Below are positions 27,979 through 35,450 of a stretch of DNA of 64,000 bases, in pieces. The stretch lies in assembly GCA_001913845.2 (NCBI GenBank), contig MKGP02000095.1:49490-113489 (forward strand), given 5' to 3'. The stretch's first letter is position 1; the number at the start of each line of letters is the position of its first letter. The notes under the pieces were generated by a model. That model did not search any database. It was not told the DNA's origin and worked only from the letters and a program-made list of their open reading frames with translations. This DNA comes from Limnothrix sp. CACIAM 69d (GTDB lineage Bacteria; Cyanobacteriota; Cyanobacteriia; CACIAM-69d). A program made the translations under genes and the position numbers.

Positions 27979-29370
27979 ATGACGAACGCCTCCCGTCCCC
28001 CGGTTCCCCCGCCGCCGCCGCCACCACCGCCTCGGGTGGCCCCGCCGCCGCCGCCGCCGGTTGCTGGTCGTCCTCCGTCGCCTCCCCCGATCGGGAACAA
28101 CGAGCAAACCCTCCCGATCAACATGGCCCCGCCGCGCGTGGCCCCACCGCCGGCCCCCACGGCTCCGCCGCCCATGGCCCCGCCGCCACCGGCCGCCAAC
28201 ACGGTCACCACCCCCGCGCCACCGTCCACCGTGGTGCAGTCAGGGCCCCCCAGCGCTCCGGTGGCGGCCCAAGTGGCCCCGCCTCCTGTGAAGCGCAAGC
28301 CCTCTCCCGGTCAGCCGACCATGATTGACATTGTGAAGCGGGCAGACGAAGAAGGCTGCTCCGACGTTCACTTGGGAGTGAATGAAGTGCCCCGTTTCCG
28401 CAAGCGCGGCGACATCGTGCCCCTGGACTATCCCACCACCGACCTCGACACCTTCATGAGTTGGTTGGGAGAAATCATGAGCGAAGAAGATATCGCCTTC
28501 TTCCAAGAAAATTTGGACTATGACGGAGCTGCCGATCTGGGCTTCGTGCGGATTCGGATTAGCTGCTTTGATTCGTTAGCGGGCCCGGCCATGGTGTTGC
28601 GGCTGATTGGAGCCACCATTCTGAGCATGGAGCAGCTTAATTTGCCGCCCGTGTTTCGGGATGTTTGTCACTACCACAAGGGCTTGATTTTGGTGACGGG
28701 GCCCACGGGTTCCGGGAAATCCACCACCATGGCCGCCATGTTCGACTACATCAACAAGAGCATGGCGAAGCACATCATCACGATCGAGGATCCGGTGGAG
28801 TTTGTGCATATCAGCCAAAAATCCCTGATCAAGCACCGGGAAGTGGGGCGGCACACGCGGCAATTTTTCAATGCCCTGAAGGGGGCCCTGCGCCAAGACC
28901 CGGACATCATGTTGGTGGGAGAAATTCGGGACGCGGACACGATGAAAATCGCCCTGAAGGCGGCCTCAACGGGTCACTTGGTTTGCGGAACCCTGCACAC
29001 CAACAGCGCCATCAAGACGATCGAGCGGGTGTTGGGGATGTTTCCCCCCAATGAGCACGCGGCCCTGCGGGTGAGTTTGGCCGAATCATTGGTGGCGATC
29101 ATTGCCCAAGGGTTGTGCAAAACCACCGACGGAAAACGAGCGGCTTACCACGACATCTTGATCGCCACGGATGCAATTAAGGAATACATCATCAAAGGCG
29201 AGATGGAGGAGATTAACCAGGTGATGCTGAAGTCAGAGTTTGACGGCATGATCACCATGAATAAGGCGCTGTTTAATCTCTACCAAGAGGGCCGCATCAC
29301 GGAGGAAGTGGCGCTGGAAAACTCGCCCACGCCGAATGAAATGGCCCAATTCCTGCGCGGTCGGGTGTAA
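27979..29370 (+). CDS. pilT: Type IV pilus retraction ATPase PilT with proline-rich N-terminal extension
   Basis: Hexameric ATPase that depolymerises type IV pili to drive retraction, motility and DNA uptake. The Walker A motif GPTGSGKST (residues 241-249), Walker B/Asp box segment LRQDPDIMLVGEIRD and His box HLVCGTLHTNSA are intact, and the PilT marker AIIAQGLC is present. The first 105 residues are almost pure Pro/Ala/Val, including runs of eight prolines; bacterial PilT normally starts directly at the MIDIVKRADEEGCSDVH domain. The gene is not next to pilB or pilC, so it may be a second PilT (PilT2-like) rather than the main one. An in-frame restart at the internal MTIDIV-like Met (residue 115) is possible. 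Confidence 0.92.
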   Translation: MTNASRPPVPPPPPPPPPRVAPPPPPPVAGRPPSPPPIGNNEQTLPINMAPPRVAPPPAPTAPPPMAPPPPAANTVTTPAPPSTVVQSGPPSAPVAAQVAPPPVKRKPSPGQPTMIDIVKRADEEGCSDVHLGVNEVPRFRKRGDIVPLDYPTTDLDTFMSWLGEIMSEEDIAFFQENLDYDGAADLGFVRIRISCFDSLAGPAMVLRLIGATILSMEQLNLPPVFRDVCHYHKGLILVTGPTGSGKSTTMAAMFDYINKSMAKHIITIEDPVEFVHISQKSLIKHREVGRHTRQFFNALKGALRQDPDIMLVGEIRDADTMKIALKAASTGHLVCGTLHTNSAIKTIERVLGMFPPNEHAALRVSLAESLVAIIAQGLCKTTDGKRAAYHDILIATDAIKEYIIKGEMEEINQVMLKSEFDGMITMNKALFNLYQEGRITEEVALENSPTPNEMAQFLRGRV

Positions 29371-29384
29371 GTTGCGTTTGGGGG

Positions 29385-29404
29385 CAAGGGGCTTCAGCCC
29401 CTTG
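29385..29404. repeat. 20-bp palindromic repeat, copy 7
   Basis: CAAGGGGCTTCAGCCCCTTG, 14 bases after the pilT stop codon, with a single change in the core. Confidence 0.65.
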
Positions 29405-29464
29405 TCTCCGATTGTCGTCAAAGTGCCTGAAACCCTGATTCCACCGTACCGACATCGTGAGGGG

Positions 29465-29484
29465 CAAGGGGCTTCAGCATCTTG
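29465..29484. repeat. 20-bp palindromic repeat, degenerate copy 8
   Basis: CAAGGGGCTTCAGCATCTTG, 60 bases after copy 7. Both are joined by the GAAACCCTGATTCCA phrase also seen next to copy 1. A further half-copy (AAAGCCCCTTG) lies at about 29563-29573. Confidence 0.5.
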
Positions 29485-29587
29485 TTACGACGACCGGGAC
29501 GACGACTGGGACATGGAAAATCAATCGTTTCCGCCTGATCCTAGGAAATGACGACAGGCCCGAAAGCCCCTTGTCGTCAATTCGGGC

Positions 29588-30502
29588 CTAGACGTTTTTC
29601 AGGGCTTCGGGTTGGCTTTGCAGCCACCGATCGACCCCGTGGCGTTGCAAGATGGTTTTAATTTCTTGGGCGATCGGGATGGGCTGTTCCACCATGCCCA
29701 TATGTCCACAATCGGGAATTTCCCGCAGGTTTTCGCCCGACATGTCAAACAGTGGATGGAAGCTGGCCAAGTGGCGCACATAGCGCGGCTCCATCACAGA
29801 ATCTTGGTTTCCGGCGATGAAGTAGGCCGGCTGGGTGAGCTGGGCCACCACCTGGGGCAAGCGATGAACTTCCGCTTCGGTGGTGGACTCCAACAGGGTC
29901 CAGAGGGCCGCCTCGGGATGGGCGGTCACGAAGTCGATCAGTCGCTGCCGACCCCATTGGCGGGCCACCGGGCGGGCCACGCTGTCGCGGCTGAAGACCC
30001 AATCGAGACCCGGAAAGGCCCGCAACCATTGGGGACGAAATTGCACCAAGCGCTGGCCGACGGCCCGAAAGCGCTCAAATTCTTCTTTGAGATAAATGCC
30101 GCCACCGGAGTTGAGGCAAATGACCCCTTGAATCCGATCGGGAAATTTGTGGGCGCTCCACAGGGCGATCGCCCCGCCGAGGGAGTGACCCACAATCCAG
30201 GCGGTTTCAATCCCCAAATGCTCGAGCAGCCGATTTAAATCTTCGGCATAGGCTGCCGGGGCGTAGTTTTGGTAACGCTCGCGCGGCGTTGAAAATTGCT
30301 GGGGTTGGGTGGGTTGGGATGCCCCAAAACCGCGCAGGTCATAGGACAAACAGGGGATATGGGGCTGGAATTGGTCAATGAGGGGTTGCCAATAGTGGCG
30401 GCTGAGCAGCCAACCATGGACAAAGACCAAAGCCCAGCGGGTGGGGCGATCGGGATCGAGCCGGTAACTGTGGGGAACGCCGCGAATGGTGATGGTTGCC
30501 AT
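29588..30502 (-). CDS. Alpha/beta hydrolase
   Basis: A 304-residue serine hydrolase of unknown substrate. The family features are clear: FVHGWLLSRHYW (oxyanion strand), nucleophile elbow GHSLGG with Ser107, LSYDLRGFGAS, and a catalytic histidine in DCGHMGMVEQP near the end. No signal peptide, so cytoplasmic. It converges with pilT, with the repeat cluster between the two stop codons. Confidence 0.87.
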   Translation of the reverse strand: MATITIRGVPHSYRLDPDRPTRWALVFVHGWLLSRHYWQPLIDQFQPHIPCLSYDLRGFGASQPTQPQQFSTPRERYQNYAPAAYAEDLNRLLEHLGIETAWIVGHSLGGAIALWSAHKFPDRIQGVICLNSGGGIYLKEEFERFRAVGQRLVQFRPQWLRAFPGLDWVFSRDSVARPVARQWGRQRLIDFVTAHPEAALWTLLESTTEAEVHRLPQVVAQLTQPAYFIAGNQDSVMEPRYVRHLASFHPLFDMSGENLREIPDCGHMGMVEQPIPIAQEIKTILQRHGVDRWLQSQPEALKNV

Positions 30503-31206
30503 ACTCCGATCCTATCAGCAACAGCCCGATCCCTGGATCGGTTTGGAAGCGCAAGGGAAGCGGTTCCCATGCGAAATACTTGAGAAGCTGAAATCGCCTG
30601 GTAGTAATGATTTTCAGGGTTTTAGCCTTTGACGGTTCCGGATTTGGGCTGCCCTGCCCGAAAGAGAAAAAGTCTCGATCGATCCCCACGGCCCCCGGCG
30701 CAGCAAGACAGCGAATCGAGGCTGATCGCTCGATGCTCCCCTCGAAATTGGCTCCGAGCAGGGCGATCGACCCCGATCCACCTCGATTCGCCTCGATCCA
30801 CCGCGACCACGGCAGTCAACGCAACAACAATCAACAAAACAGCGACGGGTCATCAGCAATGGCAACTGGCAACTGGCAACTGGCAACCGGCAATTAACCA
30901 CTGCAAAAGCCAATCATCGCCGTAACGCATTGGGGGAGTAGTTCTCAGAAGTTCTGATCTGGCTTTGTTCTCTCAAAACTGTCGCCCCAAAGCCACACTC
31001 CACCACACCTAATTCAGAATTACTGGATACCAGACTGAACTGGTTAAACGAACCGCAAACATGCTTTGGCTAATTTTGACCAATGCTGATTAGTGGAGGG
31101 TTGAAAATTCCGTTTTTGATGGAACCAAATTCTCAGAAATTGCATGACAAAATCCTAGAAAGAAAACGGAATCAACCCCCCAATTACAGTCTGCATCAAA
31201 CGATCC
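30503..31206. other. Intergenic region with a heptamer tandem repeat
   Basis: About 0.7 kb between the hydrolase start and the 3' end of patX. No coding frame is convincing. It contains the GGCAACT heptamer run described separately. The right part (30930-31200) is AT-rich. Confidence 0.4.
30861..30895. repeat. Heptamer tandem repeat (STRR type), five units
   Basis: Three perfect GGCAACT units followed by GGCAACC and GGCAATT. Short tandemly repeated heptamers of this kind (STRRs) are known from filamentous cyanobacteria. Confidence 0.75.
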
Positions 31207-31434
31207 TTAGCTCGCGGGATTGGCGAACACGTACCGCACAAAATCGCGACGGCCGCTGCCCCGGTGCGAGTTCCGAGTGCGCCGCACCACGGTGGGTGCA
31301 GCCTCTACGGACAGTTCTTGATGATTGGTCATTTGGGTTTCAGAAACCAAGGGAGTCATTGCGCCCGCCGGCAGCGATGGCGCAACCGCTAGGCACAAAC
31401 CGAGCAGCATCGAAGCAGAAGGGAACAGGCGCAT
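31207..31434 (-). CDS. patX: PatX-family secreted peptide precursor with HetR-binding RGSGR motif
   Basis: A 75-residue precursor with a signal peptide (MRLFPSASMLLGLCLAVAPSLPAGA, probable cleavage after Ala25) and the motif HRGSGRRDF, with RGSGR at residues 58-62. In Anabaena the RGSGR pentapeptide of PatS/PatX binds HetR and blocks heterocyst differentiation. PatX (N-terminal hydrophobic segment plus RGSGR) is reported to co-occur with HetR across filamentous cyanobacteria, including ones without heterocysts. A TCCGGA box upstream matches the DIF1 motif reported before patX genes. hetR is not in the window. No homology search was possible; identification rests on motif, length, signal peptide and promoter box together. 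Confidence 0.82.
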   Translation of the reverse strand: MRLFPSASMLLGLCLAVAPSLPAGAMTPLVSETQMTNHQELSVEAAPTVVRRTRNSHRGSGRRDFVRYVFANPAS

Positions 31435-31507
31435 AGGAAGAAATCCATCTCGAACGTTGCTGCTCCTTCCTTCTGAAAAAAATCAACGAAATCAGGAAAA
31501 CGAATCA

Positions 31508-31543
31508 ACATTTTTAGTAAGAATTTTGATGTCTTTCTCCGGA
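31508..31543 (-). promoter_or_regulatory. DIF1-type promoter upstream of patX
   Basis: TCCGGA at 31538-31543 (position of the -35 box), followed on the minus strand by an 18-base spacer and TACTAA as a possible -10. Transcription would then begin about 70 bases before the patX start codon. DIF1 (TCCGGA) is known as a -35 element of HetR-dependent, differentiation-linked promoters in Anabaena. No NtcA site (GTAN8TAC) was seen upstream, which fits a strain without heterocysts. Confidence 0.6.
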
Positions 31544-31738
31544 ACCCATTCCCTTTACAGTTCAGTGCCAATTCATTAACTGTCCTCGAATTTTGGGTGA
31601 TAATTAGCTAATTAGAATCTCTTCGTTCGGGGGGACAGGAAACCGGATTTTGGGGAGAAATTGGGGTCAAAATTGCGATCGCCACGGCATCAGTGCTGGT
31701 TGAATGGAGAATTGACGAACACCAAGGAAGATTCGCCG

Positions 31739-32365
31739 TTGTCTGGATTGGCCAATTCACAAACCGACCTACGGGCAAACTCGCTGGTCAGCACGATCGA
31801 GGCAATTTTGTACCTCAAGGGACAGCCCCTCAGTTTGGCGGAGATTGCCGACTGTGCCGGTTGTGCGCGAGATCTGGCCCACGAGGCCTTGCTGGACTTG
31901 ATGAACGACTATGCCCAGCGGGACACGGCGTTGGAGGTGGTGGAACTGCGCAAGGGCTGCTACACGTTGCAATTGCGCGATCGATTCCAGTCCCTGGTGG
32001 AGCGGCTGATTCCGGCGGACTTGGGCGTGGCGGCATTGCGAACCTTGGCGGTGATTGCTCTCAAGGGGCCGCTGCCGATGGCGGATTTGGTCGATTTACG
32101 CGGCTCCGGAGCCTATCAGCATGTCCAGGAGCTGGTGGAGCGAGATTTTGTGAAAAAACGGCGCTATGGGCGATCGTCCATGGTGCAGGTGAGCGAAAAG
32201 TTCCACCGCTACTTTCAGTTGGATGTGGAAAATCAGAATTCTGCCCAGTTGGAGTTGGCGCTCAATCAGTTGCGATCGACCCTGCCGCCCGATGAGGATG
32301 CGGCCGAAGATCCAGAAGATCCAGAAGACCTCGATCGGGATTCGGTTGATCCAGATCTGGACTGA
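31739..32365 (+). CDS. scpB: SMC-ScpA-ScpB complex subunit ScpB
   Basis: Kleisin-associated subunit of the bacterial condensin, needed for chromosome organisation and segregation. Two winged-helix domains are visible: STIEAILYLKGQPLSLAEIADCAG ... ELRKGCYTLQLRDRF and AALRTLAVIALKGPLPMADLVDLRGSGAYQHVQELVERDFV. The C-terminus is an acidic tail rich in Asp/Glu/Pro. No ATG start fits; the TTG chosen has AAGGAAG eight bases upstream. An in-frame TTG 78 bases earlier is the other option. crcB follows about 60 bases after the stop. Confidence 0.85.
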   Translation: MSGLANSQTDLRANSLVSTIEAILYLKGQPLSLAEIADCAGCARDLAHEALLDLMNDYAQRDTALEVVELRKGCYTLQLRDRFQSLVERLIPADLGVAALRTLAVIALKGPLPMADLVDLRGSGAYQHVQELVERDFVKKRRYGRSSMVQVSEKFHRYFQLDVENQNSAQLELALNQLRSTLPPDEDAAEDPEDPEDLDRDSVDPDLD

Positions 32366-32426
32366 GAATCGGAGCTGGGAATTTTAGGTTAATGATTTTG
32401 AGGAAATTCTTGAGCCGATCGGGAGT

Positions 32427-32864
32427 GTGCATCCCTTGAAAGATTTGTGGCATCAGTGGTTAGCCGCCGCCTCAGAGCGGCCAGACCTGCGGGCCCCGAT
32501 CGCGGTGGCCTTGGGGGCCATTCCCGGCGCATTGGGGCGTTATTATCTGTCGCTGCTTTGTGCGCGGCTGTGGGGCACGGGTTGGCCGATCGGCACGTTT
32601 TTGGTGAATTTGTCCGGAGCGGTGTTGATGGGGCTGTTTGTGGGGTGGATGACGGATCGATCGCCCCTGTATCCCGAATTGCGGCTGTTGTTCGCCGTGG
32701 GATTTTTAGGCTCCTACACCACCTTTTCTAGCTACATCTTGGATGCATCCAATCTGGCGCGATCGGGTGCTTGGGTCATGAGCTTGGCCTATGGTTTTGG
32801 CAGCTTTGCCCTCGGTTGGTTGGGTTTGGAATTGGGACGTTGGCTGATTGACCGTTGGCGCTAG
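32427..32864 (+). CDS. crcB: Fluoride exporter CrcB/FluC
   Basis: A 145-residue four-helix membrane protein that assembles as a dual-topology dimer and lets fluoride leave the cell. The marker motifs are present: GALGRYYLS in helix 1, GTFLVNLSGAVLMGLFVG in helix 2 and GFLGSYTTFSSYILDA in helix 3. The start is a GTG. I looked for a fluoride riboswitch in the 60 bases before it and saw none. It may be cotranscribed with scpB. Confidence 0.9.
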   Translation: MHPLKDLWHQWLAAASERPDLRAPIAVALGAIPGALGRYYLSLLCARLWGTGWPIGTFLVNLSGAVLMGLFVGWMTDRSPLYPELRLLFAVGFLGSYTTFSSYILDASNLARSGAWVMSLAYGFGSFALGWLGLELGRWLIDRWR

Positions 32865-33103
32865 TTGACTTGCCCAATGTTGCCAACCAGTTTGATGTAG
32901 TTCGTTGGATGCATCGTAAAGAAGACTTTACAAACAATGAGCAAAAACTCTTCTGGTCTCCACCTTCTAAAAGCGGTAATTGCGTGGGGATGAAGGGCAA
33001 GTTCAGTCGTGAATTGCCCATGACGTTCCAGCCATGATTCAAGCTGCGATTCAGGCTGCGAAACCCAAATTTTCCGTGGGCGAATCTGCTTGGCAATCCC
33101 CAT
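32861..33103 (-). CDS. Possible small hypothetical protein
   Basis: An 80-codon frame converging with crcB and overlapping its end by four bases. The product (ending IKLVGNIGQVN) is mixed in composition and not low-complexity. No Shine-Dalgarno is visible and other frames here are equally open, so a gene is not assured. No family recognised. Confidence 0.25.
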   Translation of the reverse strand: MGIAKQIRPRKIWVSQPESQLESWLERHGQFTTELALHPHAITAFRRWRPEEFLLIVCKVFFTMHPTNYIKLVGNIGQVN

Positions 33104-33249
33104 CACGCTGAATGGCTGCGCTCATCACTGCCGTCGGGAAAAGACTTGGGGGATCGATCGGGATCGCCAAAATCTGTTTTGCAGTTGCCCATACCCACTT
33201 TGTAATTGTTTTGTTGCAACTCTCGGTATTCCTCGATAGTAAGACTCCC

Positions 33250-33734
33250 ATGGGTTGCTGTATTTGATCCCTGGATTTATGAACCTAGTTGAAATAACGT
33301 CAACTTCTGTTGATTTCCCTAGACGCTGACTCAGAACCGGTTTATCTTCAAGTCAAGGTACGAAAGAAGCAAGAAACGCTTCTCTCCAAGGACAGTTCCC
33401 GGTGCGTACCTCCTGCCGGAGACTGGCACGACTTCCTCTTCTGTGTTGCATCCGAAGCTTGTTGTTCAAGTAGCGTTTGCGCCATGCGGCGATCGAACCG
33501 GTAGCTGTTGATAAAACTAGCTCATTCGGGAGGTCATGAATCGTGAGGTTCGCACCACAGGCGCTGCTAACAAAGCAGTCTGAATCGACTGAAGTGATGC
33601 CCGATCGACCGAAGTTGTGTATCGTTGTCCACCCGATTGATTAGCTGTTGAGAGTAAAACCTGTTGAGTGATTCCTGTCTTCAAATAGCCAGCGAAAGCA
33701 AAAAGGTCTAGTCCGCGTCTGGGCTAGACCTTTT
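33250..33734 (+). ncRNA. Possible non-coding RNA locus ending in an intrinsic terminator
   Basis: About 0.5 kb without a convincing protein frame that ends in a strong hairpin. Local structure is visible: GGTACG at 33357-33362 pairs with CGTACC at 33405-33410, enclosing a nested GAAGC/GCTTC hairpin. At 33530-33580 a 14-codon frame (MNREVRTTGAANKAV) has an excellent GGGAGG site, so a tiny peptide is also possible. I tested tmRNA, RNase P RNA and SRP RNA signatures by eye and none fit; 6S RNA could not be excluded. Boundaries are approximate. Confidence 0.3.
33701..33734. terminator. Bidirectional intrinsic terminator
   Basis: AAAAGGTCTAG and CTAGACCTTTT form a perfect 11-bp stem around a 12-base loop, with A-run and T-run on either side. 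It serves the minus-strand gene ending at 33758 and any plus-strand transcript from the region before it. Confidence 0.8.
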
Positions 33735-33757
33735 GAGTTTGGAGAAGTGTTCGGAAT

Positions 33758-34033
33758 TCAAGATTGGGAGCGATCGAGCCGTTTTGCAATCCAGCGGCCA
33801 ATCCCGTTTAAAATTGCACCCGCCATCAGAATGCCCAAGGCCGGCTGCCATAGGGGTTGCCACAGGGAATACCACAGATCAAACCCGAAGGGCTTGTGGA
33901 GACTGCGACCAACCACGGCGATCGCCAGCCAAGCAAAGCTCAAAAACACCAAAAACAGATTGGCCATCAGCGCGCGATCGGCCCACAGCCAAAATTTAGT
34001 TTGCCAATTGGGGGAAGAAGGGGGAGCGGTCAT
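33758..34033 (-). CDS. Small two-helix membrane protein, conserved cyanobacterial hypothetical
   Basis: A 91-residue protein with two transmembrane helices (ALMANLFLVFLSFAWLAIAVVG and ALGILMAGAILNGIGRWIA) and an aromatic, Trp-rich loop between them (FGFDLWYSLWQPLWQP). Function unknown. It is followed by an intrinsic terminator and is divergent from the transsulfuration enzyme gene. Confidence 0.7.
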   Translation of the reverse strand: MTAPPSSPNWQTKFWLWADRALMANLFLVFLSFAWLAIAVVGRSLHKPFGFDLWYSLWQPLWQPALGILMAGAILNGIGRWIAKRLDRSQS

Positions 34034-34105
34034 TGGTCTTAGGTTCGCTGGTGCGGTTTTTGTGGTGATCCTGTGGCGTTAATTGCGTTAATTAGGAGTT
34101 GTATC

Positions 34106-34162
34106 ATGCTCCGTTTCCTGATCGCCTTTTCCCTTGCAAAATCCAACATTCAACCCCGCTGA
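34106..34162 (+). CDS. Possible 18-codon upstream frame overlapping the transsulfuration gene start
   Basis: AGGAG sits seven bases before this ATG, the best ribosome-binding site in the region. The frame encodes MLRFLIAFSLAKSNIQPR and stops inside the start region of the next gene, which it precedes by a +1 frame difference. It could be a leader peptide for translational coupling, or the true start of the enzyme separated by a recent single-base change. Confidence 0.35.
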   Translation: MLRFLIAFSLAKSNIQPR

Positions 34163-35378
34163 TCAACCGACTGATCAACCGACTGATCAACCGACTGGTC
34201 AACCCGTTGAGGCGACCGATCGCCCGATCGAGCCAGCCGCGCCCCACCTGGAAACCCTGGCCATTCATGCGGGCCGCGCACCCGACCCCGCCACGGGGGC
34301 GATCGCCCCGCCGCTATATCTCACCAATACCTTTGAGCGATCGGCCGATGGTTCCTATCCCCAAGGCTATCTCTACAGCCGGTTAGATCATCCCAACCGC
34401 CGATCGCTCGAAACCTGTTTGGCCGCCCTCGAAGGTGGCGCGGCGGCAGCAGCCTTCAGCTCCGGCGCAGCGGCCATGATGGCAGCGTTGCAAGCCTTGG
34501 GGCCCGGGCAGTTGGTGGCCCCGCGCGATCTCTATCGCGGCACGGCCCAATTGATGGAGCAGGTGTTGCAGCCCTGGGGATTGGCGGTGGTTTGGGTGGA
34601 TGCCACGGATTTGGCACAGGTGGCCGCTGCCCTCATGCCCGAAACTCGCGCCGTTTGGGTGGAAACGCCTTCCAATCCGTTGCTGAAGCTGTCAGATATT
34701 CGAGCGATCGCCCAGTTAGCCCAAGCCGCCGGGGCCCTTTGCATTTGCGATAACACTTGGGCCACTCCCCTGTTGCAACGGCCCCTGGAATTGGGAGCCG
34801 ATTGGGTTGTCCATTCCACCACCAAATATCTCGGGGGCCATAGCGATGTCACCGGCGGGGCGGTCATTGCCCGCGAACTGACCCCGGCCTTTGAGCGGGT
34901 GCAACAGGTGCAGCGGCTGGGCGGATCCGGATTGGCTCCCTTTGACTGTTGGCTGACCCTGCGGAGCGTGGCCACCTTGCCGGTGCGAATGGCGGCCCAC
35001 TGTGCCCATGGGCGGCAGGTGGCGGCCTGGCTGCGATCGCACCCGGCGATCGAGGCGGTTCACTATCCCGGCTTGCCAGACCATCCCCAAGCGGCCTTGG
35101 CGCGATCGCAAATGAAAGACTTTGGGGGCATGGTGTCGGTGCAAGTGCGGGGCGATCGCCCGGAAGCCCTGGCCGTTGCCGCCGCCCTTCAGATTTTCAC
35201 CCGGGGTACCAGTCTCGGCGGTGTGGAAAGTTTAATTGAGCACCGCGCCTCGATCGAGGGGCCCGGAACCACCACCCCAGAAAACCTGTTGCGCCTCTCG
35301 ATCGGCCTTGAGCACCCAGACGATTTATTGGCCGATTTGGCGCAGGCCTTGGCAAAAGTGTACGGACTCAGGGCGTAA
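34134..35378 (+). CDS. PLP-dependent transsulfuration enzyme (cystathionine gamma-synthase-like)
   Basis: A 414-residue member of the Cys/Met metabolism PLP family. Catalysis would be gamma-replacement or elimination on O-acyl-homoserine or cystathionine; the exact reaction cannot be read from sequence. Visible: TLAIHAGRAPDPATGAIAPPLYLTNTF, YSRLDHPNRRSLE, FSSGAAAM, WVETPSNPLL, the PLP lysine in STTKYLGGHSD, and GVESLIEHRAS near the end. The first 35 residues are a low-complexity TDQP-repeat leader encoded by a 12-base tandem repeat. The start listed is a TTG without a good ribosome-binding site; no in-frame ATG lies before the conserved domain. Confidence 0.88.
   Translation: MQNPTFNPADQPTDQPTDQPTGQPVEATDRPIEPAAPHLETLAIHAGRAPDPATGAIAPPLYLTNTFERSADGSYPQGYLYSRLDHPNRRSLETCLAALEGGAAAAAFSSGAAAMMAALQALGPGQLVAPRDLYRGTAQLMEQVLQPWGLAVVWVDATDLAQVAAALMPETRAVWVETPSNPLLKLSDIRAIAQLAQAAGALCICDNTWATPLLQRPLELGADWVVHSTTKYLGGHSDVTGGAVIARELTPAFERVQQVQRLGGSGLAPFDCWLTLRSVATLPVRMAAHCAHGRQVAAWLRSHPAIEAVHYPGLPDHPQAALARSQMKDFGGMVSVQVRGDRPEALAVAAALQIFTRGTSLGGVESLIEHRASIEGPGTTTPENLLRLSIGLEHPDDLLADLAQALAKVYGLRA
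34161..34208. repeat. 12-base tandem repeat inside the transsulfuration gene
   Basis: Three perfect GATCAACCGACT units and one diverged unit, encoding TDQP repeats in the N-terminal leader. Being a multiple of three, copy-number changes would keep the frame. Confidence 0.8.
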
Positions 35379-35450
35379 TCGCACGTATACCCCCTTGTTG
35401 ATCCCCGAGTATGATAAAACCGTCCTGAAAGCAGCCATGGCGATGCCCTC

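Noticed and set aside
32365..32427. Fluoride riboswitch before crcB
   Set aside because: The gap is too short and lacks the conserved GATG-type core and pseudoknot partners.
33300..33700. tmRNA, RNase P RNA or SRP RNA
   Set aside because: None of the diagnostic segments (tmRNA acceptor and tag, GAGGAAAGTCC of RNase P, GGTCAGGTCCGGAAGGAAGCAG of SRP RNA) is present.
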